Source: Streptomyces sparsogenes (GTDB lineage Bacteria; Actinomycetota; Actinomycetes; Streptomycetales; Streptomycetaceae). From it: a DNA stretch of 64,000 bases. Location of the stretch: assembly GCF_001704635.1 (NCBI RefSeq), contig NZ_MAXF01000096.1, positions 1 to 64,000 of the forward strand, given 5' to 3'. Made by a program: the position numbers and the translations under genes. The notes below the pieces were generated by a model that saw only the letters and a program-made list of their open reading frames with translations, made no database searches and had not been told where the DNA came from. Positions 9,195 through 16,577 of this stretch are shown piece by piece; the first letter of the stretch is position 1, and every line of letters begins with the position of its first letter.

Positions 9195-9222
9195 TACGCC
9201 TCGCGTACTACGCGCCGCGTAG
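9195..9222. promoter_or_regulatory. Two adjacent palindromes, candidate PadR operator
   Basis: TACGC-ctc-GCGTA (9195-9207) is directly followed by CTACGCG-c-CGCGTAG (9208-9222), a perfect 7-bp dyad. They lie 48-75 bp before the PadR-methyltransferase start. Tandem dyads in front of a regulator gene suggest autoregulation by dimers binding side by side. Confidence 0.5.
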
Positions 9223-9269
9223 CATGGAGGGCGAGGCCCTGCCGTTCCCACGGAGACGAGGACAGCCCC

Positions 9270-10328
9270 ATGCGCACCCACGACGCCCAGATGCTGGTGC
9301 TCAGCGCCCTGGCCGACGGCCCCCTCCACGGCTACGCCATCAACGCGGCCGTCGAGAAGCTGTCGGGCGAACGCCTCGGCCCCGGCAGCCTCTACGGCGC
9401 CCTGGCGCGCCTGGAGGCCAAGGAACTGGTCGAGCCCCTGCCCGGGGCGGGCCGCCAGCGCCCGGTGCGCCTCACGGACAAGGGGCGCGCGGCGCTGGAG
9501 CGGGAGCTGCGGTCCCTGGCCGAGGTCACGGAGCGGATGTTCGAGGCCGCCGTGCCCGATCGGATCGGCTATCTGGACCGGCTCGCCGGGACCGCCGCCG
9601 CCCGCTCGTACAAGCAGGTCATGCGGGACGCGCTGGCGGCCCGCCCCGGCCACACCGCCCTCGACCTGGGCTGCGGCCCCGGCACCGACCTGGCCGCCCT
9701 CGCCGAGGCGGTCACCCCCTCCGGCACCGTGATCGGCGTCGACACCGACCCCGAGGCGGTGGACCGGGCCCGCGAGCGTACGGCGGACCTCCCCGCGGTG
9801 GACGTACGGCTCGCGGACGCCCACGCCCTCCCCCTCGCGGACGCGAGCGTCGACCGCGCCCGCACCGACCGCGTCCTGCAGCACGTGGCGGACCCCGCCC
9901 GGGTCCTCACCGAGGCGCGGCGCGTGCTGCGCCCCGGCGGACGGCTGGTCATGGGCGAGCCCGACTGGGACTCGCTCGCCATCGACCACCCCGAGCCCGA
10001 GCTGTCCCGCGCCTACACCCGCCACATCGCCGACCGGATCGTCCGCAACGGCGTCATCGGCCGCCAACTGCCCCGGCTCGCGGCCGGGGCCGGATTCACC
10101 GCCCCCTCCGTCGTCCCGGTCACCTCCGTCTTCCGGGACGCCCGCGCGGCCGACCGGATCCTCGGCTTCCAGCGCAACGCGGAACGCGCGGCCGCGGCCG
10201 GATACTTCAGCGAGGAGGCGGCGCGGCGGTTCCTCGACCACCTCGCCACCGGGCCGTTCCTCGCGGCGGTGACGCTCTACGTCGTGGTGGCCGAGGTGCC
10301 CGGGCCCGAGGCGAAGTCCGGGTCCTAG
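9270..10328 (+). CDS. PadR-type regulator fused to a SAM methyltransferase
   Basis: This 352-residue protein joins two domains in one continuous frame. Residues 1-95 are a PadR winged helix (MLVLSALADGPLHGYAIN, LGPGSLYGALARLEAKEL, VRLTDKGRAAL). Residues 110-345 are a class I methyltransferase with motif I LDLGCGPGTD, motif II IGVDTDPEAVDRAR, the post-II segment DVRLADAHALPLADASVD, and LRPGGRLVMGEPDW. PadR proteins normally end in a short dimerisation helix, so the fused enzyme is unusual. It might couple ligand modification or SAM sensing to repression. GAGGAC precedes the ATG. Two palindromes upstream are the likely operator. Domain calls are firm; the joint function is inference. Confidence 0.85.
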   Translation: MRTHDAQMLVLSALADGPLHGYAINAAVEKLSGERLGPGSLYGALARLEAKELVEPLPGAGRQRPVRLTDKGRAALERELRSLAEVTERMFEAAVPDRIGYLDRLAGTAAARSYKQVMRDALAARPGHTALDLGCGPGTDLAALAEAVTPSGTVIGVDTDPEAVDRARERTADLPAVDVRLADAHALPLADASVDRARTDRVLQHVADPARVLTEARRVLRPGGRLVMGEPDWDSLAIDHPEPELSRAYTRHIADRIVRNGVIGRQLPRLAAGAGFTAPSVVPVTSVFRDARAADRILGFQRNAERAAAAGYFSEEAARRFLDHLATGPFLAAVTLYVVVAEVPGPEAKSGS

Positions 10329-10390
10329 CCCGAAGCGTCCGGGCCCGAAGAGTCCGAGCCCGAAGCGTCCGAGCCCGAAGAGTCCGAGCC
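10328..10390 (+). repeat. 15-bp tandem repeat, four units
   Basis: Four copies of a 15-bp unit (GCCCGAAGCGTCCGA or GCCCGAAGAGTCCGA, alternating) start at the last base of the methyltransferase stop codon. A fifth, partial and diverged copy follows. This is a minisatellite-like tract in the 3' UTR that could vary between strains. Confidence 0.75.
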
Positions 10391-10478
10391 CGAGCCCGAA
10401 ACGGAGCGGCGGGACGGGGCGTCCTAACTCCCGACAGGCCGCGAAGGGCCTGCTGAAGCGCACGGGAGGACGCACCCC

Positions 10479-10946
10479 ATGGCCACCACCGCCCCCGACC
10501 CGCGACCGGACGCCGCGCGGGAGAGCATCAGCGCGACCGTGGCGTCCCTCCAGGCCGACCTCGCCCGCTCCGAGTCCAAGGCGAGCCTGTTACTGGCCCT
10601 GGCCGGGGCCGCGCTGGTGGCGCTGGGCTCCACCGCCCCGGGCCTCCACCCGCGCGTGCCGACCGCCGTGGCCGGCTCCCTCGGCGCCGCCGCGCTGCTG
10701 GTCGCGACCGTCCTCCTGCTGCTCGCGGTGCGCCCGAACCTCAGCGGCGACGGCTGGACGAGCTGGAGCCGGATGAGCCACGACCGGTTGCGCGAGCGGC
10801 TGGCCTCCGGCTACCAGGTGGAACACGTGAGGTTCATGGCCGAACTCGCCGTGCGGAAGTTCCGTCTCATCCGGATCGCGGTTGACTGCATGCTCGCCGG
10901 GCTCGGCCTACTGGCCCTCGCCGCCGTCCTCGCCGTCGCGGACTGA
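10479..10946 (+). CDS. Small membrane protein resembling Pycsar TM effectors (DUF5706-like)
   Basis: This 155-residue protein has an N-terminal amphipathic helix with LQADLARSESKASLLLALAG leading into a first membrane segment. A second segment spans about 62-84 (AGSLGAAALLVATVLLLLAV). A soluble part follows with MSHDRLRERLASGYQVEHVRFMAELAVRKF, and a third membrane segment ends the protein. The D/ESKASLLLAL helix plus two-TM/soluble/one-TM layout resembles DUF5706-like Pycsar effectors, which damage the membrane on sensing a cyclic pyrimidine nucleotide. No cyclase is adjacent, so the immune role is inference. Leu38 is a TTA codon (10590-10592). The 3' end overlaps the convergent reductase gene by 39 bp. 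Confidence 0.65.
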   Translation: MATTAPDPRPDAARESISATVASLQADLARSESKASLLLALAGAALVALGSTAPGLHPRVPTAVAGSLGAAALLVATVLLLLAVRPNLSGDGWTSWSRMSHDRLRERLASGYQVEHVRFMAELAVRKFRLIRIAVDCMLAGLGLLALAAVLAVAD

Positions 10947-11510
10947 GTCCCGGCGTTTCAGGCCGGCGTCGATCAGCGTCCGGGCGGCCTCGCCGATGCC
11001 CTCGCGCACGGCCGGGTCGGTGATCCTCCCCGACTCCGGGTCCACGGCGGCCCGCGGCACCGGCACCCGGACACAGGCCGCCTCGACGATCTCCGCGCCG
11101 GTGTACCCGAGGACCGTACGCAGGGCCCGGTGGGCCCCCTCGGCTCCGGTCGGGGACGACGACGCGTTGATCCAGCCCACGGGCTTGTCGACGATCTCCA
11201 TCCCGCCGACGGTCCAGTCCAGCAGGTTCTTGAACGAGCCGGGCAGGTCCCCCGCGTACTCCGGGGTGCAGAACAGCACCGCGTCGGCCTCCGCGATGAT
11301 GCCCCGGAGCCTGACGACTTCCGCGGGCAGCGGCTCGACATCGTCGTCCGGGTTGAAGTGCGGCAGCTTCGCCAGGTCCAGATAGGGCACGGGGCGCGTC
11401 GTGTCGCCCAGGAGCTCGACCAGCGACAGCACCACCGCCGTGTTGGTGGAGCCATGGCGCGTACTGCCGCTGATCAGCGCGAGATTCGCGGTTCGGGTCA
11501 CGGCCGCCAT
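10908..11510 (-). CDS. NADPH-dependent FMN reductase
   Basis: This 200-residue flavodoxin-fold protein starts LALISGSTRHGSTN, the phosphate-binding loop that holds FMN. It continues with LPHFNPDDD and the signature CTPEYAGDLPGSFKNLLDW, which matches the PEYN/H-xSxPG-LKNAIDW motif of NADPH-dependent FMN reductases. It would supply reduced flavin or reduce quinones or chromate. The ATG lies only 23 bp from the divergent nucleotidyltransferase start. The last 39 bp overlap the convergent membrane-protein gene, a tight arrangement on both sides. Confidence 0.88.
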   Translation of the reverse strand: MAAVTRTANLALISGSTRHGSTNTAVVLSLVELLGDTTRPVPYLDLAKLPHFNPDDDVEPLPAEVVRLRGIIAEADAVLFCTPEYAGDLPGSFKNLLDWTVGGMEIVDKPVGWINASSSPTGAEGAHRALRTVLGYTGAEIVEAACVRVPVPRAAVDPESGRITDPAVREGIGEAARTLIDAGLKRRDSVRDGEDGGEGQ

Positions 11511-11533
11511 GCTACGACCGCGATGATGGGCCG

Positions 11534-12346
11534 ATGAACGAGATCCAGGAGATGGCCGCCCGCCTGGTGGAGGTGGACGGCGTGGTCGGGGTGATGCTCG
11601 GCGGCAGCCGGGCGCGGGACGAACACGCGCCGGACTCCGACTGGGACCTCGGCGTGTACTACCGGGGCCCGCTCGACGTGGCGGCACTGCGGGCGCTGGC
11701 CGCCGAGGTGACCGGCGGGCCGGTGGAGGTCGCGGGCCCGGGGGAATGGGGGCCGTGGGTGAACGGCGGGGCGTGGCTGGACGTGCGCGGGCAGGCGGTG
11801 GACTGGATCCTGCGGGACGCCGACCGGGTGCGCGCGGTGTGGCAGGACTGCCGCGCCGGGCGGCACGAGGTGGGCGTGCAGGCCGGGCACCCGCTGGGGT
11901 TCTGGTCGCCCTGCTACGCGGGCGAGGTGGCCCTGGGGCGGGTGCTGGCCGACCCCTCGGGGGAGTTGGGCACGCTGCGCGCCGAGGCCGGGACCTATCC
12001 CGAGCCGCTGCGGGAAGCGCTGACCGGGGCGGCGTGGGAGGCGGGTTTCCTGGTCTCGAACGCCGCCAAGTCGGCCCGGCGCGGCGATGTCCTGCACGTC
12101 TCGCTGAGCCTCTCCCGGGCCGTCGGCGTCCTCGTCCAGGCCCTCTTCGCCCACCACCGCCGCTGGTGCCTCAACGAGAAGGGCGCGCTGGCGGCGGTGG
12201 CCACGATGCCGGACACGCCCCCCGGGTTCGGCGACCGGGCCGGGGCGCTGCTGGGGGCGCTCGGCGGTGGCCCGCCCGAGCTGGTGGCCCGGGTGGCCCT
12301 GGCGGGCGGGCTGGTCGACGAGGTGCGGGCGGTGCTGGGCGGGTAG
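11534..12346 (+). CDS. Nucleotidyltransferase-domain protein
   Basis: This 270-residue protein opens with a minimal nucleotidyltransferase domain: GVVGVMLGGSRARDEHAPDS leads into SDWDLGVYY, where the G-S turn and paired aspartates bind metal and nucleotide. The C-terminal two thirds are helical (AAWEAGFLVSNAAKSARRGD, LSRAVGVLVQALFAHHRRWC) and resemble the partner domain of DUF4037-type or aminoglycoside-type transferases. The acceptor is unknown. The start is 23 bp from the divergent FMN reductase and lacks a strong ribosome site, so it may be leaderless. I do not see the features of a cyclic-dinucleotide synthase. Confidence 0.8.
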   Translation: MNEIQEMAARLVEVDGVVGVMLGGSRARDEHAPDSDWDLGVYYRGPLDVAALRALAAEVTGGPVEVAGPGEWGPWVNGGAWLDVRGQAVDWILRDADRVRAVWQDCRAGRHEVGVQAGHPLGFWSPCYAGEVALGRVLADPSGELGTLRAEAGTYPEPLREALTGAAWEAGFLVSNAAKSARRGDVLHVSLSLSRAVGVLVQALFAHHRRWCLNEKGALAAVATMPDTPPGFGDRAGALLGALGGGPPELVARVALAGGLVDEVRAVLGG

Positions 12347-12490
12347 CGGGACGTCGCACGCATGCTCCTGCGAGCCGCGGCGCGGCAGGCCGCCGCGAGT
12401 CGCCGGCTCGGGGCGCGGGCCGACTGCTTCCGGGGGCCCCAGGGGCCCAGCCCCCTGCCCCTCGCCTGTCTCATTTCCGATGCCTACTTC

Positions 12491-12521
12491 TTGTGTGGTG
12501 TTGATCACTGCGCGCTAGGCT
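12491..12521 (+). promoter_or_regulatory. Candidate promoter of the ABC-3C operon
   Basis: TTGTGT and TAGGCT, 19 bp apart, precede the first ABC-3C gene by about 25 bp, in a stretch visibly richer in A and T than the flanks. AAGGGGGG just before the ATG at 12546 is the likely ribosome site. The match to the vegetative consensus is partial. Confidence 0.35.
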
Positions 12522-12545
12522 CTCCGGCGAGACCAAGGGGGGTCG

Positions 12546-13484
12546 ATGCAGTTCGAGCAGCGTATGTACGCTCGCCTGAAGTTCCTGGGGCTGATGGCCG
12601 AGTTATATGAGACGGCGTTTGAGGACTTTTTCCACCGGTTGATGTGTGCGCGCTATCCGGACTTCCTCGACGTGCGCACCCATGGCAGGCTCGGTGACCA
12701 AGGGGCTGACGGCCTGGCGCTGCATGAGCGCAAGCTGTACGCCTGTTATGCGCCGCAGACGGTGGATGTCGTACAGGTCAAGCAAAAGCTGATGTCCGAC
12801 CTGGCCAAGGCGTTGGAGAAAAGATCCGGCCAATTCGACACGTTCGTATTCGTCCACAACGACCGGCGGGGTATGCATCCGCGGATCGCGACACTGCTGT
12901 CAGAGACGGACGCAGGGCATCCGGACGTGAAGTTCGAGCAGATGGGCACGCGCCGTCTGTGGTACGAGTGCATGCGCCTGGACCAGGAAGCTGCCGAGGA
13001 GGTGCTGGGCTGCCAGATTCCGATCCAGCCGGTCATTCACGGCGTGGGGATGGACGATCTGGCGCCCCTGCTGAAGCACCTGCGAGACCAGCGGGTCGCG
13101 GCGGACCCTTTGATGCCATTGCCTGATGTGGAGCCGGGCAAGCTCGACTTCAACCGGCTGCACGGCGATGCTCGGCAGGACCTGGTGCGGGGCATGCGCC
13201 ACAGCCACCTCGTGGACGCCTTCTACGAAGGAGGTATCCGTGCGGTGGAACACGACGAGGTGGCCCAGGGCTTCCGGCTGTATTACGAGCAGGTCCGACA
13301 GGAATGGACCGAGCCGGAAGATGTGCTGTGGCAGCTTGAGATGTACGTACTCGGCAACGGTAGCCAGCAGCCACGAGTGCAGCGGGCCGCCTGGGTGATA
13401 TTGGCGCACTTCTTCGAACGTTGTGACATCTTCGATGCGCCTCCGCCCGGATGGGCCGGCTCCGGCGTCGAGGTGTCGGCATGA
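12546..13484 (+). CDS. ABC-3C system effector-type protein (first component)
   Basis: This 312-residue protein heads a three-gene ABC-three-component operon. The N-terminal part (FEDFFHRLMCARYPDFLDVR, then GRLGDQGADGLALHERKLYACYAPQ) looks like a restriction-endonuclease-type core with spaced acidic residues before a beta strand, in the manner of Mrr-like folds. The C-terminal half (MDDLAPLLKHLRDQRV, DLVRGMRHSHLVDAFYEGG, YEQVRQEW) fits the ABC-3C C-terminal domain that connects effectors to the ATPase. I infer a nuclease-like toxin held in check by the other two subunits. Leu20 is a TTA codon (12603-12605). Base use is less GC-rich than the neighbours. Its stop overlaps the next start as ATGA. 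Confidence 0.7.
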   Translation: MQFEQRMYARLKFLGLMAELYETAFEDFFHRLMCARYPDFLDVRTHGRLGDQGADGLALHERKLYACYAPQTVDVVQVKQKLMSDLAKALEKRSGQFDTFVFVHNDRRGMHPRIATLLSETDAGHPDVKFEQMGTRRLWYECMRLDQEAAEEVLGCQIPIQPVIHGVGMDDLAPLLKHLRDQRVAADPLMPLPDVEPGKLDFNRLHGDARQDLVRGMRHSHLVDAFYEGGIRAVEHDEVAQGFRLYYEQVRQEWTEPEDVLWQLEMYVLGNGSQQPRVQRAAWVILAHFFERCDIFDAPPPGWAGSGVEVSA

Positions 13485-13747
13485 TCACGCCCACGAAGGG
13501 CATTGCACCGGACCGATGTCTGCTTGCCGTGGGAGCGCAGGTGCTGCTTCAGCTCGACGAGCCGCGCTCGGTCAGTCAGGCGTGGGCCCGGCTGAAGGCG
13601 TGGCGGTCCGAGCACGGGCATTACGCGCCGGTATCGTTCGCCTGGTTCGTGTTGGCCCTTGATGTGCTGTACAGCATGGGCGCGGTGGAACTGCGCCGTG
13701 ATGTTCTCGTAGCGAGGAGTGCCGATGCTGCAGCGCTTGAGCGCTGA
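13481..13747 (+). CDS. ABC-3C system middle component
   Basis: This 88-residue protein has the layout of ABC-3C middle components: IAPDRCLLAVGAQVLLQLDE, a helix with SVSQAWARLKAWR, then VSFAWFVLALDVLYSMGAVE and a final strand LVARS. This winged-helix-like adaptor family sits between effector and ATPase. The ATG overlaps the upstream stop by 4 bp. The 3' end overlaps the ATPase start by 23 bp, which indicates tight translational coupling of the three subunits. Confidence 0.75.
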   Translation: MITPTKGIAPDRCLLAVGAQVLLQLDEPRSVSQAWARLKAWRSEHGHYAPVSFAWFVLALDVLYSMGAVELRRDVLVARSADAAALER

Positions 13748-15476
13748 TTACCCGGGCTTCAAGACCGCAACCTTCACTCCCGGGATGAACCTGGTGGTGG
13801 CGGACACCACGGCGGGCTCAGCGGATACCGACAGCCGCAACAGCGCCGGCAAATCCAGCCTGATCGAGCTGATCCATTTCATGCTCGGTTCTCGGGTCGA
13901 CAAGCGCTCACTGATCACAAAGAAAGCCTTACGGAACTTCACTTTCTCCCTGCTGATGAGCTGGCCCCGCGTCGATGAACTGCAAGTCAGACGTAGTGGC
14001 CTTCGCCCCGGGGTGGTCGACATCACGCCGGACATCACCGCCCCCGACGAGCCGGGGACGCTCGAGCTCCACCTCGGCGGATCCAGGGAGCTGAGCGCCG
14101 AGCGATGGACCCGGCTGATCGAGCGCGACCTGTTCGGTCTGCGTGAAGAACATCCGGGCGTCAGCGGGCGGACGATGCTTTCATTCCTGGCCCGTCGGGT
14201 GTCTGCACACGGTTTCAATGAAGCCACCCGCACCTTTTCCCGTCAGGCCGAAGCGGATGCCACCACCAACCTCGCCTACATGCTGGGGCTCGACTGGCAG
14301 CTCGCCGACGGGTATCGGCGGCTCGCAGCCCGCAAGGCCACCCGTACACAATTACGCAAAGCCATCAACGACCCGGTGTGGGGGCGTATCGTCGGCTCCC
14401 CCGCTGATTTGCGCGGGCAGATCACGCTTGCCCAGGCCCAGGTCGAGCGACTGCAGGCCCAGATCGCGGACTTTCAAGTGGTGCCCGAATACGAACGCGT
14501 CAAGGCAGAGGCGGACGGCCTTGCCCGTCGCATCAAGCAGCTCGCCCAGGACGACGTGATCGACCAGAGCAACCTGGAGGAACTGCGCCAGGCCGTCACC
14601 GAGGCCGCTGACGTCGAGGTCGACTATCTGGAACCCGTCTACCAAGAGCTTGGAGTCGTCCTCAACGACCAGGTCCGCCGCCGGTTCGAGGAGGTGCAAA
14701 CCTTCCACCAGTCCGTGGTGCGCAACCGCCGACGTTTTCTCGAGGCGGAGATCGCCGACCTCACCGCTCGTCTGGAAGCGCGGCGCACCGAGCGCGCCCG
14801 ACTCGGGGAGGAACAATCCCGGCTGTTGCGCGTTCTCAACGACGGTGGCGCGCTGGAGGCGCTGACCGCGCTGCAGCAGGCTCTGGCCCGTGAACAGGCC
14901 GCACTGGAGGCGCTGCGACACCGCTACGAAGCCGCCCAGGCCCTCGAAGCCAGTGCCCGACAGATCACCGCCCAGCGCCTGCAACTACAGGAGGCTGTCA
15001 CGACCGACCTGGACGAGCGCGCCGAGCAGACCACCGAGGCGACTCTGCTGTTCTCCCAGTACGCCCAGCGTCTGTACGGCGAAGGCCGCGAGGCGTATCT
15101 CGCGATCGAAGCCGGACCCAGCAGCCTGCAGATCAGACCTCACATCCACAGCGATGACAGCCGTGGCATCGGCAACATGGTCATTTTCTGCTTCGACCTC
15201 ACCATCGCAGTCCTCGCCCATCGTCATGGCCGTGGCCCGGACTTCCTCATCCATGACAGTCATCTCTTCGACGGAGTCGACGACCGGCAACTCGCGGCCG
15301 CACTCACCCTGGCCGCCGACGTGGCCCGTGATGAGGGCATGCAGTACATTGCCACCCTCAATAGCGATGACCTGGACAAAGCGATTCGCCGCAGCTTCGA
15401 CCCCACGCCGTACCTGCGTGAACCACGACTGACCGACGCGCTCGACAGCGGTGGTCTGTTCGGCTTCCGCTTCTGA
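13725..15476 (+). CDS. ABC-3C system ATPase, DUF2326 family (SMC/Rad50-like)
   Basis: This 583-residue protein is an SMC-like ABC ATPase. The N-terminal lobe has FTPGMNLVVAD and a Walker A loop RNSAGKSS at about residues 38-45, the form typical of DUF2326 proteins. Residues 210-460 form a long coiled coil. The C-terminal lobe has a signature-like DDSRGIGNMVIFCFDL and a Walker B strand DFLIHDS. The ATG at 13725 follows GAGGAG and gives the expected N-terminus; the GTG at 13719 is less likely. Leu69 and Leu210 are TTA codons (13929-13931, 14352-14354). It would sense a trigger by nucleotide-driven closure and release the first-component effector. The role is inferred from the family. Confidence 0.82.
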   Translation: MLQRLSADYPGFKTATFTPGMNLVVADTTAGSADTDSRNSAGKSSLIELIHFMLGSRVDKRSLITKKALRNFTFSLLMSWPRVDELQVRRSGLRPGVVDITPDITAPDEPGTLELHLGGSRELSAERWTRLIERDLFGLREEHPGVSGRTMLSFLARRVSAHGFNEATRTFSRQAEADATTNLAYMLGLDWQLADGYRRLAARKATRTQLRKAINDPVWGRIVGSPADLRGQITLAQAQVERLQAQIADFQVVPEYERVKAEADGLARRIKQLAQDDVIDQSNLEELRQAVTEAADVEVDYLEPVYQELGVVLNDQVRRRFEEVQTFHQSVVRNRRRFLEAEIADLTARLEARRTERARLGEEQSRLLRVLNDGGALEALTALQQALAREQAALEALRHRYEAAQALEASARQITAQRLQLQEAVTTDLDERAEQTTEATLLFSQYAQRLYGEGREAYLAIEAGPSSLQIRPHIHSDDSRGIGNMVIFCFDLTIAVLAHRHGRGPDFLIHDSHLFDGVDDRQLAAALTLAADVARDEGMQYIATLNSDDLDKAIRRSFDPTPYLREPRLTDALDSGGLFGFRF

Positions 15477-15596
15477 GGAATCCGCGCCGTCATTCCCAGC
15501 GCGGCCGCGTCACCGACCGGGTGGAACTACGCAGCAGGTTCGGACGGCACCGGGGGCTGGGGCTGCCTGGCTGGCGCGGTGTTCGGGCCGAGAGGC

Positions 15597-16190
15597 TCAG
15601 AAGAGATCCGGGATGTCGTCCAGGCGGCTCAGGAAGCGGCCCGGCCAGGAGTACAGCGCGCCGCCGAACGAGAGGTTGCGGGTGTAGACCCCCTCCATCA
15701 GGATCGCCAGCCCGATGTCCAGCCCGTCGAAGCCGCCCTGCGCGGCACCCGTGATGGTGCGCGGGTGCCGCCACGTCGAGCGGGACATCGTGACGACGGC
15801 CCCCTCGCGCCACAGTTCGTGGCGGAGTTTGTCGCCGAGCACCCGGTAGCGGTAGGAGCGTCCGGCGAGGGCGATCCGCAGCGCACGGCGGTGCGCCGTC
15901 ACCGCCAGGTGGCGGCGCTTCAGATCCGCGGTCCAGCCGTCGGCGGTCAGCGTCATCCAGGCGAGGCGGGGGCGGTCGCGGAAGTCGATGCCGGAGAAGG
16001 ACATGGGGGGAATGCCCTGCCCCGACACCCAGGAGACGAGAGTGTCCCGGACGAGGTCCTCCTCCGCCGGACACGTCAGCTCGACCGGCCCGAAGCCGGG
16101 CACCGTCCCGGCCCAGGTGTGGCGGGGCCTCTTCAGGAGACGGCCGGGGGTCGAGCCCTGGTGGACGAGTTCGAAGTGGATGGTGTTCAC
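15597..16190 (-). CDS. Hypothetical protein, 197 aa
   Basis: I do not recognise this protein. It is soluble, without a signal peptide, rich in basic and aromatic residues, and mostly predicted beta structure (MNTIHFELVHQGSTPGRLL, AWMTLTADGWTADLKRRHLA, GRSYRYRVLGDKLRHELW, YTRNLSFGGALYSWPGRF). GNAT-like and DUF folds were considered without a convincing motif. It lies between the ABC-3C operon and the STAND gene on the opposite strand. Codon use is normal for the organism, so it is probably a real gene of unknown function. Confidence 0.6.
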   Translation of the reverse strand: MNTIHFELVHQGSTPGRLLKRPRHTWAGTVPGFGPVELTCPAEEDLVRDTLVSWVSGQGIPPMSFSGIDFRDRPRLAWMTLTADGWTADLKRRHLAVTAHRRALRIALAGRSYRYRVLGDKLRHELWREGAVVTMSRSTWRHPRTITGAAQGGFDGLDIGLAILMEGVYTRNLSFGGALYSWPGRFLSRLDDIPDLF

Positions 16191-16577
16191 GCGGTGTTCC
16201 CCCTTGCCGGATGTCCTGGTGAGGCTACCTTCCGGTGACTTCGTCCGGTCCGCCGCTCATGGTGACGGAGCGATGCCGGCCACGGCTGATCCGCAAGGGC
16301 AGGAGACAGCGCGCCGCGTGAGATGACCGCGCGCTCAGCCCGCTCAGCCCCCCGCACGGTCCAGCAGCCAGCCCACCAGAGCGCGTACGGCGCCGGAGAC
16401 CGCGGCGGCGGCGAGGGCGAGGAGCGGGCGGGGGGCGGGGCGGTTCGCGGGAGGCACGGTGGCGGGTCCTTTCGGTGCGGCCGGTCGGTTTGCCGGGTAC
16501 GTTCACCCTGCGCGGGGCGCCGGGTGTTGCGGCAGGTGTCACGCGTTGCCTGTTGCCGCAACGGGGGAGGGGCGCGC
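16191..16577. other. Intergenic region before the STAND gene
   Basis: This gap of 387 bp holds one short possible gene on the minus strand (listed separately) and probably the STAND promoter. TTGCGGCAGG and TTGCCTGTTGCCGCAA near its right end form a GTTGCGGCA/TGCCGCAAC-type inverted pair (about 16524-16563). I see no tRNA, IS or strong terminator. Confidence 0.4.
16344..16457 (-). CDS. Possible 37-residue hydrophobic peptide
   Basis: A GTG with AAAGGA about 10 nt upstream opens a 37-codon frame. The product has a Pro/Arg-rich start, then one hydrophobic helix (LLALAAAAVSGAVRALVGWL) and the end LDRAGG. The high third-position GC fits a coding frame and the helix could lie in or on the membrane. 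It diverges from the STAND gene by 120 bp. Function unknown; chance cannot be excluded. Confidence 0.4.
   Translation of the reverse strand: MPPANRPAPRPLLALAAAAVSGAVRALVGWLLDRAGG

Noticed and set aside
10328-10390. CRISPR-like array
   Set aside because: The units are 15 bp with no spacers and no cas genes are near; it is a simple tandem repeat.
11534-12346. Nucleotide cyclase partner for the Pycsar-like protein
   Set aside because: The NT domain has the minimal G-S and D-x-D pattern of aminoglycoside-type or DUF4037-type transferases, not a class III cyclase or CD-NTase layout, and is separated by an opposite-strand gene.
16323-16577. N-terminal extension of the STAND protein from 16323
   Set aside because: The extra 85 residues are Gly/Arg/Ser-rich without structure, and the GTG at 16578 has a ribosome site just upstream.
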